Shown piece after piece: positions 26,140 to 37,232 of a stretch of DNA of 64,000 nucleotides. A model generated the notes under the pieces. It saw only the letters and a program-made list of their open reading frames with translations, did not search any database and had not been told where the DNA came from. Positions within the stretch are counted from its first letter, which is position 1. Every line of letters begins with the position of its first letter. The position numbers and the translations under genes are program-made. This DNA comes from Torreya grandis (Eukaryota; Streptophyta; Pinopsida; Cupressales; Taxaceae): the NCBI GenBank assembly GCA_037957365.1, contig JARHVA010001737.1:762001-826000 (forward strand), written 5' to 3'.

Positions 26140-28560
26140 TTAATCAAATAGATCCTAAACAAGACCAGGAAGAATTGATTACTTGTGTTGAATGTCATAC
26201 CATGTATAAAGATGGAGATTTCCTACATAAAAAAGAGGAAGGTTGACAAGCAATAAATATTATTTTTAAAAAAATTATTAAATGTTTATGTGTACATGAC
26301 TAATAAATTATGTTATCTTTAATGCAAGTACAACTCTCCTTATCTACATCTTGAAGAATCAAAATTATACATAGATGCAAAGACATGGTATAAACAATAT
26401 GATCCAAAAATAAATGATGATTCTATCAATACTCATAATCATTATGTTTTTCAACCATTTCATGAAAATTTAGATTAGAAACTAATTATTTCAAAACATG
26501 TAAAATACAATGCAAATTATGCCACAATAATAGATAAAATTTCAGAAACATATCAATAAATGTTGATGTGACCTAAAAATATTGAAAACCCTAAATAAAA
26601 TTATGCAAAAGTTCATAGACACCTATTAAATGAAATAATTGATAAGATAAATATAGGGGCAATAATTGCATGCCACATGTTGCTAGAAATTCCTTTGATG
26701 GAGTGTAATAGAATATTTGTATCACTAAATGTTGGGCATAATTTTTTTAATCTAATATCAAAAGAGGATGATGAAACTGAAAAACATGTAAAATAAAAAA
26801 TTGATGGATAAATTGATAGACCCTTGTATAATGGAACATTTACCACTCCTATAGGTTGCAATGTATTGGATGTATAATCCTAAAATTCATAGAGGGAAAA
26901 AGTTGAAACTGAGAAAAACATGTACTATTGTGAGGGTATGGTCAATATCTTGCAACATCCCAAAACAAGATTATCAACAATTTTTGGACTTTTGTTGGTC
27001 AAAGTTAATATTTTACAAACCATTATGTGATATTGAGAGATACATTTACCTTGAGGATGATACAATAAAATCTAATTGGTGTTAATTTCAATATAATCCT
27101 TGGCATACATAGCTGGTTATTGTAACAAATAATGATATTGAATGAGAAATAGAAGATGAAAATGAAAATATTATCCAAAAAAGCATAATTCAGCATGAGT
27201 GGGAGATCATGTCAAGACCACACCATTGATATTTTATGTAAGTTTCTGAGATTGATATGTTTGGTCAAATGGATATTGATAGGCAACAACCCTATAATAC
27301 ATCTACTTAGGTGAGGAAAAAATGAAAAAAAACTCTTAAATTTATAAGCATGATAGAATAAAATGGCTTACTTTCTATGAAATAAATGAAGTCTAATTTT
27401 TTTATGAAAGCCTCAGTGAGAAGCAAAAAATAGCATTTGATATAATTATTACAATTTATAATCAAGGAAAGATTATACCTCCATTTCATATGATAATCCA
27501 AAGAATTATAGGAATAGGAAAATATTATTTTATTAGAGGGGTTAATCTATCACTTATATATTCATAAAAACCATAATGTTACCCCCTTCTACTACTTTAT
27601 TCAACTAGAGTTGTAACATTTAACATTGACAAATCAAAAATACATAAAACTTTGAGAATGTCTATTTCATATTTTGATAAATTAGAAGGAAGAATGTTAA
27701 CATGATTTCAAGAATAAATTCATCATTTTAGGTATATTATGATTGATAGATTATATTTATAGGTCAAAATATGCTTCAAAATAAATATTCTCAACCATGC
27801 CAAGAATTTATAGAAAATGGTGATAAGTAATTTGATAGGTCTATGGTTTTCATTAGGATTTGGGATAATTTTCCCTAGTAATGGATAAACCTCCATATGA
27901 AAGCATGGCATATTAACAATTATTATGGAAAAAATTATAATTATTGTTACACTAGATTAGGTTATCATATAACAAGGTCAAAATGAAGAACAAAAATGGT
28001 TTCATAAACTTATAAGAGATGCACATACAACCATTGGAGATTGATAGTTTTTGATGATTAGAATTGATGCTTTACTTAAAATAATTTAAAATGAGGAGTT
28101 TAACAAACATATACATTTGTTTGTAATAAATTATAATGTGGATATAAATGATAAGAGAAAATTGTATGCACTGAATCAACATGTTGCATGAATCAGTGCA
28201 AATAAAGAATGAAACAAAAATTTTATGGGATTGGATAATATATAATTGGAAGTTGAATTATTTATTTATAATGGTAAAAGGGTGATGTTCACTATAAATT
28301 TAAGGATAAAGTCTTTCCAGTGGTGGACTCAGATTTGTTCAAAGCATTACATCTACAAACTAGGAGTAGCAGCACATGAATAACCTACATATGTAATGAT
28401 TAAATTTGATAACTACATAGTTATTCCTTCTTTTAACAATTCATAAATCATGAGGATTAAAACTTAACAAATCCATAATTGATATAGGACTTACAAAATT
28501 ACAAGGTTTGATCTTTGTTTCTAATCCATTTCATATCAAGTGTTATCCATTATTCCATTC
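26140..28560 (+). pseudogene. Helitron Rep C-terminus and PIF1-type helicase relic
   Basis: Continues the Helitron protein. At 26452-26570, QPFHENLD and ISKHVKYNANYAT match the Rep block with the two catalytic tyrosines (YxxxY), here kept at 26506 and 26518. At 26650-26760, IGAIIACHMLLEIPL and FVSLNV are family words. FCWSKLIFYKPLCDIER lies at about 26980-27040. The helicase Walker A (GTAGTGKS in the family) has decayed to RIIGIGKYY at 27501-27527. Then come TFNIDKSKIHKTLRM (27617-27660), QGQNEEQKWFHKL (27975-28013), KRKLYALNQ (28153-28179) and LTKLQGLIFVS near 28490-28525, the PIF1 C-terminal block. Many stops and shifts; not functional. Identification as Helitron rests on more than eight blocks in correct order. 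Confidence 0.85.
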
Positions 28561-28643
28561 AAGAATCTCTTTTTGAGATGCACATTGAGTATATGCATTA
28601 TATATTTATTGAGGATTCTATACATTGATTTTATTTTTCCCTA

Positions 28644-28646
<3 letters not shown>

Positions 28647-28678
<32 letters not shown>
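28647..28678. repeat. (TA)n microsatellite
   Basis: About 32 bases of alternating TA just left of the palindromic element at 28686. Confidence 0.95.
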
Positions 28679-28679
<1 letters not shown>

Positions 28680-28685
28680 GTCTTC

Positions 28686-28750
28686 AGCAATCCTAAAATG
28701 AGAGGGTGAAAACCCAATTTTAGTGCTTGCATAAACCCCACAAAAATAAA

Positions 28751-28820
<70 letters not shown>

Positions 28821-28885
28821 TTTATTTTTGTGGGTTTTATGCAAGCACTAAAATTGGGTTTTCACCTTCTCATTTTAGGATTGCT
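28686..28885. repeat. 200-bp near-perfect palindrome with (TA)n centre
   Basis: Arms 28686-28753 and 28818-28885 (68 bases each) are inverted copies with two mismatches; the outer ends read AGCAATCCTAAAATGAGA. The centre (28754-28817) is pure TA repeat. The mirror frames over it, rich in alternating Ile and Tyr, come only from the TA tract. It resembles a foldback MITE with an expanded TA core; it lies in the 3' non-coding part of the Helitron beside another TA tract. No target duplication beyond possible TA is visible. Confidence 0.9.
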
Positions 28886-29151
28886 AGTGACTTTGTCGAG
28901 GTCACAAGTTTGAAGGTTTTAAACCTCCTATGTAGTCATGATGGAATAGAAATATATGACCTATATCCCATCAAAAAAATTCTCCCAAGTATCAAAAAAA
29001 CACCTAGGGATGAATATTTGTAATGATTTTATGTTGTAATAATCAGATCCCATAAAAAATGTGAAAAGAGAGGGAAGGGTAGCGAAGAAAGAAGGTTTTA
29101 ATTTTCATTTAGTAATTCCTTCACTCAATAATTCTTTATGAGATATAATTA

Positions 29152-30971
29152 TACACAATAAATTTTAATTAAATATAGTATTTACTCAAGTATAAATTAA
29201 TACAGTGTGAGAGTCTAAGCATTAATTAATAATGAGTAAATTTCAATAGCATCTCTTTGCAAGATAAATTGATCACAATGAATATCAATTGGAAATGTAT
29301 TTGTACTAAGTATATAAATATCTAATTCACTAAATAAAATATTAATAACACATATAACTACATTAATAAGATATCAAATATTAAATTATCAAAATGGTCA
29401 AAATAGTAGAATTACACAATCTAACATGCTAATAATAAGTAAATGAATCTCATTAAATGTTTACTTAAAGTTGAGAAATTACACAACAACCTAAATTTGA
29501 GAAAAAAATAAAATATAAAAAAACCTTAGAACATCTTGAAGATTTCCCAGATTGATGTCTCCCAAAATCTCTCTTTCAAAATTGCTCTAATACAATGTAT
29601 ATATAAAAGTCTACAATCACTGCTTTACCTTCTTTTTTTTTAATATTTCGTGTGATAAATTATTGAAAATAAATCAAATTAAAATATATTCTAAAATAAT
29701 GTAAAAATTAAACTCCAACTTTAAATATAAATTTAAACTAAGCTAATTTAATCTAAAAGATAAGTGGGAGGAATTTCCACTTTGAGTGACTCCAACTTAT
29801 CACTTTCTCAAAATTTGTGTTCCTAGAATGGCACAATCCAAACTAAACTTCATTTCATAGAGAAGAGTCCATATTTTTCCTTTATTTTTTCCCAAAATCC
29901 CTACATGAATAGATTTATTATAATATATCAATCTCCTCTAATTTTATGATCAACTTGTATCTCTTTGAATGTTTTTTGTAATTGTTCAAATGGTTTTGAA
30001 AATGGACATTTTGCTCAAAAAATATGACCAAAACAATCATCAGTGGTAGTTGTTTACATGAAAATATATTACAGTTTGTTATTAGTACTTAAAGAAATAC
30101 TAGAGTTCTCAAAAATAAATATTTTTTCAACTTTTCATGATATATAGGATAATTATTACCTCACATGCATAATTCATAAATTTGATCGTACAAATTTGTG
30201 TTGTTTATTCATCTTTTAAATGTTGAAAAATTATGTTAATTGTTGTGAAATTTTGTAATATAATAATCATGTAATGGGTTGACATGTGTTAATTTAAATG
30301 TAGTCTTCAAACATTTCCTTTCACTTGTTCATACTTTCTTTGACTTACTCACACTCCATCCCACTTGTGGGATCCAAAAATATTACTTGATTTTCCATAA
30401 TTTACTATAGATCGCTTTGAAAATGATTGCCTTCCTTGAAATCCTAATCATTTAAAAATACTTTCTAAAACCTTTATAAAATTGGTGTGTTCATTATAGG
30501 GCATGTCTTAATGAGACCTATATTCTTATAAATTTTAGAAACTAATACTCAATATAATTTAACAATCAATTGTGTTGATGTGATCCATAATCATTATATG
30601 ACTTATCACTAGCATTATAAACTTATAATGATGTAATATTAAGACTCAAATAAAAATTATGATTTAACACTTCAATTTTTTATTTCAGTAGATGCTAGAC
30701 TTATGGTTATCACTCTTCACCTCTTCTTGGAACTCTTATCACTCATTATCTCATTTTCTTATATGTACTAATGATATTATGTATATATAGACTAATAAAA
30801 TTCCAATAAATCCCTTATGAGCATGCAAGTTGACACATAAAAGAAGAGAAAAATTGAAAAAATAATCTAAAACCTTGGGAAACAAAAAATGATTATACAA
30901 AGGTACCCACATAAAAGAGGGACCAGGAGGATATTGGTATTCTCGTTGTGTGAATAGGAGCATACTTGTAG
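29152..30971 (+). mobile_element. Helitron 3' non-coding tail (second copy of the 1.8-kb repeat)
   Basis: Collinear with 12416-14226. It ends with a decayed hairpin (GTAT-T-CTCGT ... AGGAG-C-ATAC, 30937-30965) and GTAG at 30968-30971, where the upstream copy has CTAG. It follows the helicase relic by about 600 bp. Frames within it (for example 30751-31124 on the minus strand) are chance. Confidence 0.55.
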
Positions 30972-31399
30972 ACTCTTGGTTAAAATGTATAAAATACATA
31001 AAACATAGCAAGAAATGAGAAAAATAGAGACAAGGTTTTTAAAAATAAAGAAAGGGGAATAAAATGGGGCCCAGAACATAGGAAGCCTATATAAAAAAAC
31101 ATGATATTTCAATAAAGGGATCACAAGGTGTCACATTGTGAAATTATAATAAATTCATAGCTTATAGATCATTTCCATTTCAATGAGGACCTTAAATAAT
31201 AAGTAGTGAAATGGAAACACAATATTAAAGTTAAAAATTCATGCAATGCCCATGGTCCTCAAATCTAGATCCATATGCATTGATTGAATATTAGAGACTA
31301 GATTTCAAAAGATTTATCCACTCTAATTTAGTCTCGACAGGAGGCCCATAATGTTTGGGCCAATTTTCAATCCAATGACCATTTCACTTTACTTTCAAA
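30972..31399. other. No recognised gene
   Basis: Flank between the Helitron tail and the LINE relic. Part may be upstream LINE sequence; no endonuclease motif was found. Confidence 0.4.
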
Positions 31400-31960
31400 C
31401 ATTGTGTAGGCATTTGTGGCTCTATATAATGGGATTTTTACAATTATCCAATCTATTATACTTGTGAGGATGCCATCATGCAATTTTTTCATGTGGTGCC
31501 TTACCAAGTTTCTAATGCAAAAAGGGTTGATTTTTATTTCATGATCTCATTTAAGGACCCTCATGAGGTGATGTCACAAATTTATAATAATAGGGCCCTT
31601 AACATTGATAGATTTGACTATTAATTTTATCAAACCCTTTGGTATATTATAGGTTCTAATTTAAAATAGGTTTATCTTGAATAATATTGAACCAACTCTT
31701 TGGGCATAGTATTAATATCAAATTTATCCATAAATATAGTGATACAAAGCTCTTTACCAATTTTCATCACATTAATATCTTAAATTTATTGTATAAGATC
31801 ATTTCTAAAGATGTAGATCTATGTTTGATGTATTTGTTGACTCTCATTATTCATCTTAAGTAATTGATATTATTTCAAAACAAATACATTATGGACAATG
31901 TCATTGACTGGTGTTTTCAATTCACTCATTTGATCAACTCATTTGGTTGATGTCATTAAA
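31400..31960 (+). pseudogene. L1-like LINE reverse transcriptase fragment
   Basis: A plus-strand frame reads VDFYFMISFKDPHEVM, then IDRFDYQFYQTLWYIIGSNLK, equivalent to the plant L1 block (KAPGPDGF..EFY...W.IIG.D). After two stops and a shift it continues TKLFTNFHHINILNLLYKIISK (about 31755-31805), the decayed form of DFRPISLCN..YKIISK, then a remnant of the block before the first catalytic aspartate near 31890-31950. The YADD catalytic box and the 3' end are missing. Non-LTR polymerases use this block order; copia and gypsy polymerases do not. A short, dead fragment. Confidence 0.65.
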
Positions 31961-33094
31961 ACCAAGGCTGATATCTAATAATGTGTGCAATAAGTTCTAC
32001 AATTTATTGCTAACATTTATGTTTTGGGGGTGTTTTTGACAAATTGACTAACTCTAAAGTTCTAATATACTCAACTAGAATTGAATCTATCTAATTGTTT
32101 AAAGAAACACACTTGCAAAATCAAAATGCTAAAAGTAACACACTTGCTTTAATGGAAACACTCTTTGCTTATGAAGGGAACACGATGATAATCAAACACA
32201 CTTTGTTGATTAAAAGAAAACACACTCAAGTCTGATTGCATAATTGAATTTAATTGAAATGGAAATGCTTTCAGAAATAAACATGATAATAATGCTAGAA
32301 AAGTAACTTGAAAGTAAATTCACACACAACTAGAAAGAGACATGCAGATTATCAATCCACACTTATGTTATAAACACTTTTAAATTATTAAATGATAAAT
32401 AACATAAACATTGATAAATATCACAAAAAAATTCATGTCTCCTTGGGTGACTAGGCCCTTGCTTTCCCTTAATACAGGATCTAAATCAAACTCAGTCTTC
32501 TAAGAACATTCAAAGCTTCATTGATTTCTGAAAAAGGTTATAATCTAGAAAATAGATCTAACACGTACTTGTGATTCTTACAATCTTCAAATATATCTTA
32601 CTTTTTGAACTCATAGAATAGTAGGAAGATGTTATCTTAATCTTAAAACATTCCTACAACTTATACCTAAAATAAACTAACAAATTAATAGGATCACAAT
32701 TGTAATCCAAATTATTTACAAAACAGGAAAAGTGTTACAACCATTCCCCATGTTTCAAGGTGAAATGTTGGGAAATAATATGTAATAATAAGCATGGTTT
32801 TTAGTTGGTTACAACATATTTCCATTATGACATGTTCTTCTTCTAATAACCTAAAATACCATAATACATATAGTGGTGTTTTTTATAAAACATTACTATA
32901 AGTATCAGATCTATAAATAGAATTATATAAATGGTGTGTGTATAAATTATAAAACAACCCATGTACATCTTAGAGAGGTGTATACAACATTGTATGACCA
33001 TCCAAAATGATTTTGATGAGATCTGCATATGTTAGAATAACTCTGGAGTTTTACTGATGTATTTTGGATCTCATTTGTAAAATTCTTGAAGTCT
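31961..33094. other. No recognised gene
   Basis: AT-rich, no conserved frames. The words AAACACACTTGC and AACACACTTTG recur near 32105-32235, suggesting a weak local repeat. Confidence 0.45.
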
Positions 33095-33205
33095 CTTGTA
33101 GTACTCCAGAGCTTACTATTGTACTACAGATCTTGACTAACAAGCTCTAGATCTTGATTATTAGACTCTATAGCTTGGATAATGGACTCCAGAGCTTCAT
33201 TGGAT
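33095..33205 (+). repeat. Degenerate 22-bp tandem repeat
   Basis: About five units related to ACTCCAGAGCTTGGATAATGG: ACTCCAGAGCTTACTATTGT, ACTACAGATCTTGACTAACAA, CTCTAGATCTTGATTATTAG, ACTCTATAGCTTGGATAATGG, ACTCCAGAGCTTCATTGGAT. Each centres on an AGAGCT/AGATCT-like palindrome. Confidence 0.75.
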
Positions 33206-33758
33206 AGTGTATTCAAGGGCCATGTTACTTTTTAAATATTCATGGCATTTTCTTATAGTGTATTCATATCACTTGTACATGTAAAACTAATGGATAACCA
33301 TACAAAGAGTTAAGACTTACTGTTAAAAGCATGTAACATTTATTCACACATAGAAATTAATATATAAGTACTTATATTCTACTTTATACTAGAACTATAT
33401 CATAAAATGCATATAATATTCATTCCAAGAAGGTAGATTAGTATATAACAATAGGGTTATTATATGAGTAGAATGAGCCATATAATGGACTCATCACTTC
33501 CCCCACACTTTATCTTTTATACATCCTATTTCAAACTACAACTTTATTTCATCATATTTAAATACTCTAAGCTCCAACCTTAGGCTGAGATCATATAGAT
33601 CATAATGAGTGCCCTAATTTTCTTTAGTTACATGTATCCTATATCCCTAAGAACAAATTCCATCCATCACTCAAATTGGTTAGTGGATTAGGGTGATGCA
33701 TTCTTCCATGGTGACATAGTTCTAAGGAGTGGCAACTTAAATCTCATACCAATCCAAG
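33206..33758. other. No recognised gene; left flank of element A
   Basis: No frame or repeat of note. Confidence 0.45.
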
Positions 33759-33763
33759 GTATG
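33759..33763. repeat. Target-site duplication of element A, left (GTATG)
   Basis: Identical to 38371-38375. Confidence 0.9.
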
Positions 33764-34899
33764 TGTAATATCCCCTTCAAACAGGGAATATAGAAACACA
33801 AAAGCTCTGAACAAAGATACAATTTTGCCAAAATAATTTCCAAATAAATAAATAAATCACAATATAGTCTCTCAATAGCAAATCACAGATCTTATCACTT
33901 GTTCTTCTAGATGATTACACAATTGAATCTCTATCATACAAATAAAATAATATAATATTCTGTCTTAAAACCCTAGGCTTTTGCAAATCTAGAAATTGAG
34001 CTTGAATCTAGGAATTATATCTCAGCGTGTTGTGTCAAACACACAGTCATCGGTGTCGATTGATATACTACTAACGTTGGTCTCTGTCGGTCCTTCTCTA
34101 TCGACATCGGTCTTCAGTTGGCCGATGTTGGTCACTAGGGATCTCTGTCTACCGAGGTCGGTGTCTGAGTGAATCTGTTGATGCTTACAAATTTTTCACA
34201 GATCTGTACGGACTTCGTAAGATTGCCAAATATAAGATAACACACCCTGATAGATGAACAACCTGATCTCAAGATATATGATTCTAATACAGAAGATCTA
34301 TATCTGTATAACTTATTGGATCAAAAACCTAATAAAATAAATACTTGGAATATCTGTGATAACTTCTATGTGAAGTTATCTCTCAACCCTGTAAATCTCT
34401 ATGATAACTTCTGTATGAAGCTATCTCTCAATTTGACAATAGATCAGCTGATATTTCACAGCCTCTAAATCGCATACACTAAAGAGGGAACATTCTCCAA
34501 TGCAAATGGAATCTTGGAACCCTTGGCTTAGTCTTCATAAAAGAATTCTTTCAATATCAAAATCAATAATCAATGCATAATCAATAATGGCCTCCATGAG
34601 AAACCCTTATACCCTCAAAAAGATATGCTTGCCCTAATTAGGGTTTTCTTAAATTAGAATTAGGGTTTCTAAATTAAAATTAGACCAAATAATTAATATT
34701 TGATTAAATCAATCAAATATTAATATCTTCCTCAATACATGTCCGATCGAGCCCAAACGAAAGCCAACTGGAAAAATTTTGCTAAACGAAGCCAAGCCAA
34801 TCTCCATCAAGACCCTCTAACCATCCTATTAGCCTATGAGGGTCGTATAATAGGCTAACCATGAACTCAAAACATGTCAACTAAAAAGGGGACATGACA
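33764..34899 (-). mobile_element. Element A 3' LTR
   Basis: 1136 bp on the minus strand, TG...CA ends intact (plus-strand TGTAATATCC at left, GACATGACA at right). Collinear with 37233-38370. Contains the five-palindrome module at 34049-34162. Confidence 0.9.
34049..34162. promoter_or_regulatory. Five-palindrome CCGACGTCGG module, element A 3' LTR
   Basis: 12-base imperfect palindromes at 34049, 34070, 34100, 34121 and 34151 (for example GCCGATGTTGGT, ACCGAGGTCGGT), spaced 21, 30, 21 and 30 bases. Consensus ACCGACGTCGGT contains GACGTC, an ACGT-core C-box of the kind bound by plant bZIP proteins. Its CG density stands out from the surroundings. A regulatory role is inferred from position in the LTR and from the copy in element D. 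Confidence 0.6.
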
Positions 34900-37117
34900 A
34901 TCTGCCCCTCCTGAAATTGCTTGCCCTCAAGCAATCATTGAATGATACACCCATCAATCCACCTGGATCCCAAACGTAGTCATGATCTACCCTGCTATCA
35001 ATCAATGCAAACTCCATGCCATGTCCATCCCTAGTACTAAGATAAGCACCCCAACATCCAATCCATAAATGAAAATCAGCAAGGAACTCAAGCAAACTCC
35101 TTACCTGAATAATATCTAAATCTAGATTGTGAAGGCTAGAAATAGTCATATCATCATCAACCTGTGACCCGACTGTAACAAAAAGTTGAGTCCCTACCAC
35201 ATGTGATAACTCCTAAACTACACACACCTCAAGACCAAGCTCCTCTTCATATCTCTCTTGTGTTGGTGCCAATGTGCACTCATCATTGCACTCTATCATG
35301 TCATGTTGTATGAGCATCTCCCTCTGATGAAAAAACATATATCTGAAGTTGTTGCCCCATATTGCCTTAAGAATATGTGTCTTCCCATCAACATCAAAGT
35401 GAACCTCCATGTCCTTGAGATGAAGAGTAACTTCCTCAAATGAATGAAGCCACTTCATACCCAAGACTAAGTCTATATCCCCCATGTTCACCACATAATA
35501 ATCAGCCTTGAACTCATAGTTGTTCAAGCGCAATGGGAGGTCTCTAATCATATGCTCACACCTAAGAGTGTGACCATCGGCTACCTTAACTCTGATGCCC
35601 TCAAAATCTTTAGTAGTGAATCCATGCTTCTCCACAAATCTAGCATCTATGAAATTATGTATGGCCCCTGTATCAAGAAGGGTGATGACCTTCTGCCCTA
35701 CCAAAACTCCACAGAGTATGAATGACTCATCCGACTGAATGCTAGATAGGCGTGCCTCCTATATGTGAAGCTCTAATTTTGCCTCTACCTTAAGCTTTGA
35801 AGCCTCTACCTCTGCCCCCTCAGAACTATTCTACTGTTTAGAATCCTCTGAATCTGAATCCTCATAATATGCCCACATCACACGATTTGCCTTGCCCTTA
35901 GGCCTCAAAGTGCAATCGTGATGGATATCGTATGGACCTTTGTAGTAGAAGCAAAGCTTCTTCTTGCATAGATCATTAAGCACCTCATGATCCAAAGGTG
36001 GTGCTACTAGATTGGCCTTTGAATCATTCTTTACACCTGATTTATCTATGCTAAAATTTGGTCTCTCTGTATCTCCATTGGAGCACTTATGGTCTCTAGA
36101 TGAAGAAGTACCTCTAGAGTTAGATTTATTGGATGGGGCTACCATCTCCATACTATGTGCCTTCTTCATAGCTACCTATAATGAAGGAGGATCAAAACCT
36201 TTGATCCAACCTCTCAATGGTTTTGTTAATCCCTCCATGAAGAGTACAAGTCGCCTCTCTGAAATGTCAGGAACCATAACTGATAACTTCTAGAAGTCAC
36301 TAATGTAAGACTCTAGACTACCACTCAGGTGCAACTATGCCAACTCTCAAAAATAGGACTCTGGATCCCTCCTATCGAAATGCTCTACCAACCTATCCAT
36401 AAACTCCTAATATGATGTGATCTGATCATGATGGAGTGTCACCATCTCGTGGTGCCACCAATTGTGAGCTACTCCCTCAAGATGCAGTGTCACATATCTG
36501 ATAGCATCTCCCTCAGCCATCGGTCACAATGTGAGAAATGTGTCTAGCTTACTAACCCAGGCTTGTGATGTCACCTTACCACTACTGTCAAACATCACTA
36601 GTGTGAGCTTGCTCATAGCATGCTTTAGATCATTGTTCTGGTGTCTAGGTCTCCTGTCTTGTCTAACCAATCTGTAGTGATCTCTCCTAAAATTAACAAA
36701 ATGATCAAAGGATGTCCTCTCTCAAACATGAGGAGGTAATAAGTCCCATTCATCATGTGCAGCAAGGTATACATCTACAAATGGGGAATCTCCTGCCTCC
36801 TCCTCTGCTAGAACTTTTGGTTCCTCTTGAACAAACGTAGGACGTGTAGGTCTATCTGCTATTTTGGAGTGGGCCTGCTGGGGTCTCTAATTAATAGTAG
36901 CACTCATGTTATCTCCTTGTTCCCCATTCTATCTATCAGGGGTGTTCATCCCCCTTATCATAGTAGTAAGTGCCTGTAGTGCCTGATTCATCTGTTGTTG
37001 GCCTATCATCATAGCACAGTGGAATTCTCTGGTGTCTTGATCAACATCATACCTATGGCCCCTGGGTGGGCTGCCCTCATGTCTGTCACTCATGATGATC
37101 AGTGGCTGATCTAACAC
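34877..37117 (-). pseudogene. Element A gag-protease polyprotein, one frame with 11 stops
   Basis: A single frame of 747 codons from ATG at 37117 (or the internal MSDRHEG at 37093) to a stop at 34877, with no frameshift. Residues about 160-310 are a gag capsid (SQAWVSKLDTF, AEGDAIRYVTLHLEG, WWHHEMV, SLESYISDF). A zinc knuckle of the CxxC...HxC type is at about 36060-35880 (LCFYYKGPYDIHHDC, second Cys now Tyr). A retropepsin follows at about 35704-35450 with active-site LLDTGAIHNFI and later VLGMKWL. The C-terminal 100 residues have no known domain; the frame runs through the purine tract (encoding RRGR) and ends 20 bases inside the LTR. All eleven premature stops are TAG or TGA. No polymerase or integrase is present. 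Confidence 0.9.
34901..34912 (-). other. Element A polypurine tract
   Basis: The minus strand reads AGGAGGGGCAGA and abuts the 3' LTR at 34899; it primes plus-strand DNA synthesis in LTR elements. Confidence 0.8.
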
Positions 37118-37219
37118 CTAGGTACCTTTAAGCAAGGCTCTACTACGTGTGTTATACTTGTGTGGTCCCAACTCTTATGGCTGCATAAGATTGTCAAACG
37201 CTCAGGATGGCAGGATTTA

Positions 37220-37231
37220 GCTCTAATACCA
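37220..37231 (-). other. Element A primer-binding site
   Basis: The minus strand reads TGGTATTAGAGC: the initiator-tRNA-Met site TGGTATCAGAGC with one C-to-T change, one base from the LTR edge. Confidence 0.8.
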
Positions 37232-37232
37232 C

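Larger units (their letters stand above)
14227..30971 (+). mobile_element. Autonomous-type Helitron relic, split by gypsy element B
   Basis: Proposed extent: from just after the upstream Helitron terminus to the matching terminus at 30937-30971. Removing element B and its target duplication leaves about 7.3 kb, a normal size for a plant Helitron with a Rep-helicase gene. The protein relic lies at 25009-28560, and 29152-30971 is the 3' non-coding tail. The 3' end is supported by the hairpin (GTAT...ATAC) and GTAG; the 5' end is inferred and no firm TC start was identified. Confidence 0.5.

Noticed and set aside
27307..27911. Minus-strand frames in the Helitron region
   Set aside because: They oppose the plus-strand helicase blocks and have no motif.
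28641..29023. Tyr/Ile-rich proteins on both strands
   Set aside because: They are translations of the (TA)n centre of the 200-bp palindrome; the mirror frames share ends because the arms are inverted copies.
12416..30971. LTR pair of one large retrotransposon
   Set aside because: No primer site, purine tract or matching target duplication beside the 1.8-kb repeats, and they flank a Helitron protein relic; kept only as an alternative.
30751..31124. Minus-strand hydrophobic frames
   Set aside because: They lie mostly in the Helitron tail, have no counterpart in the upstream copy of the same repeat, and the composition is that of random AT-rich DNA.
35258..35443. Plus-strand frame opposite the element A protease
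   Set aside because: Antisense shadow of a well-supported gag-protease frame; the same holds for 36012-36293.
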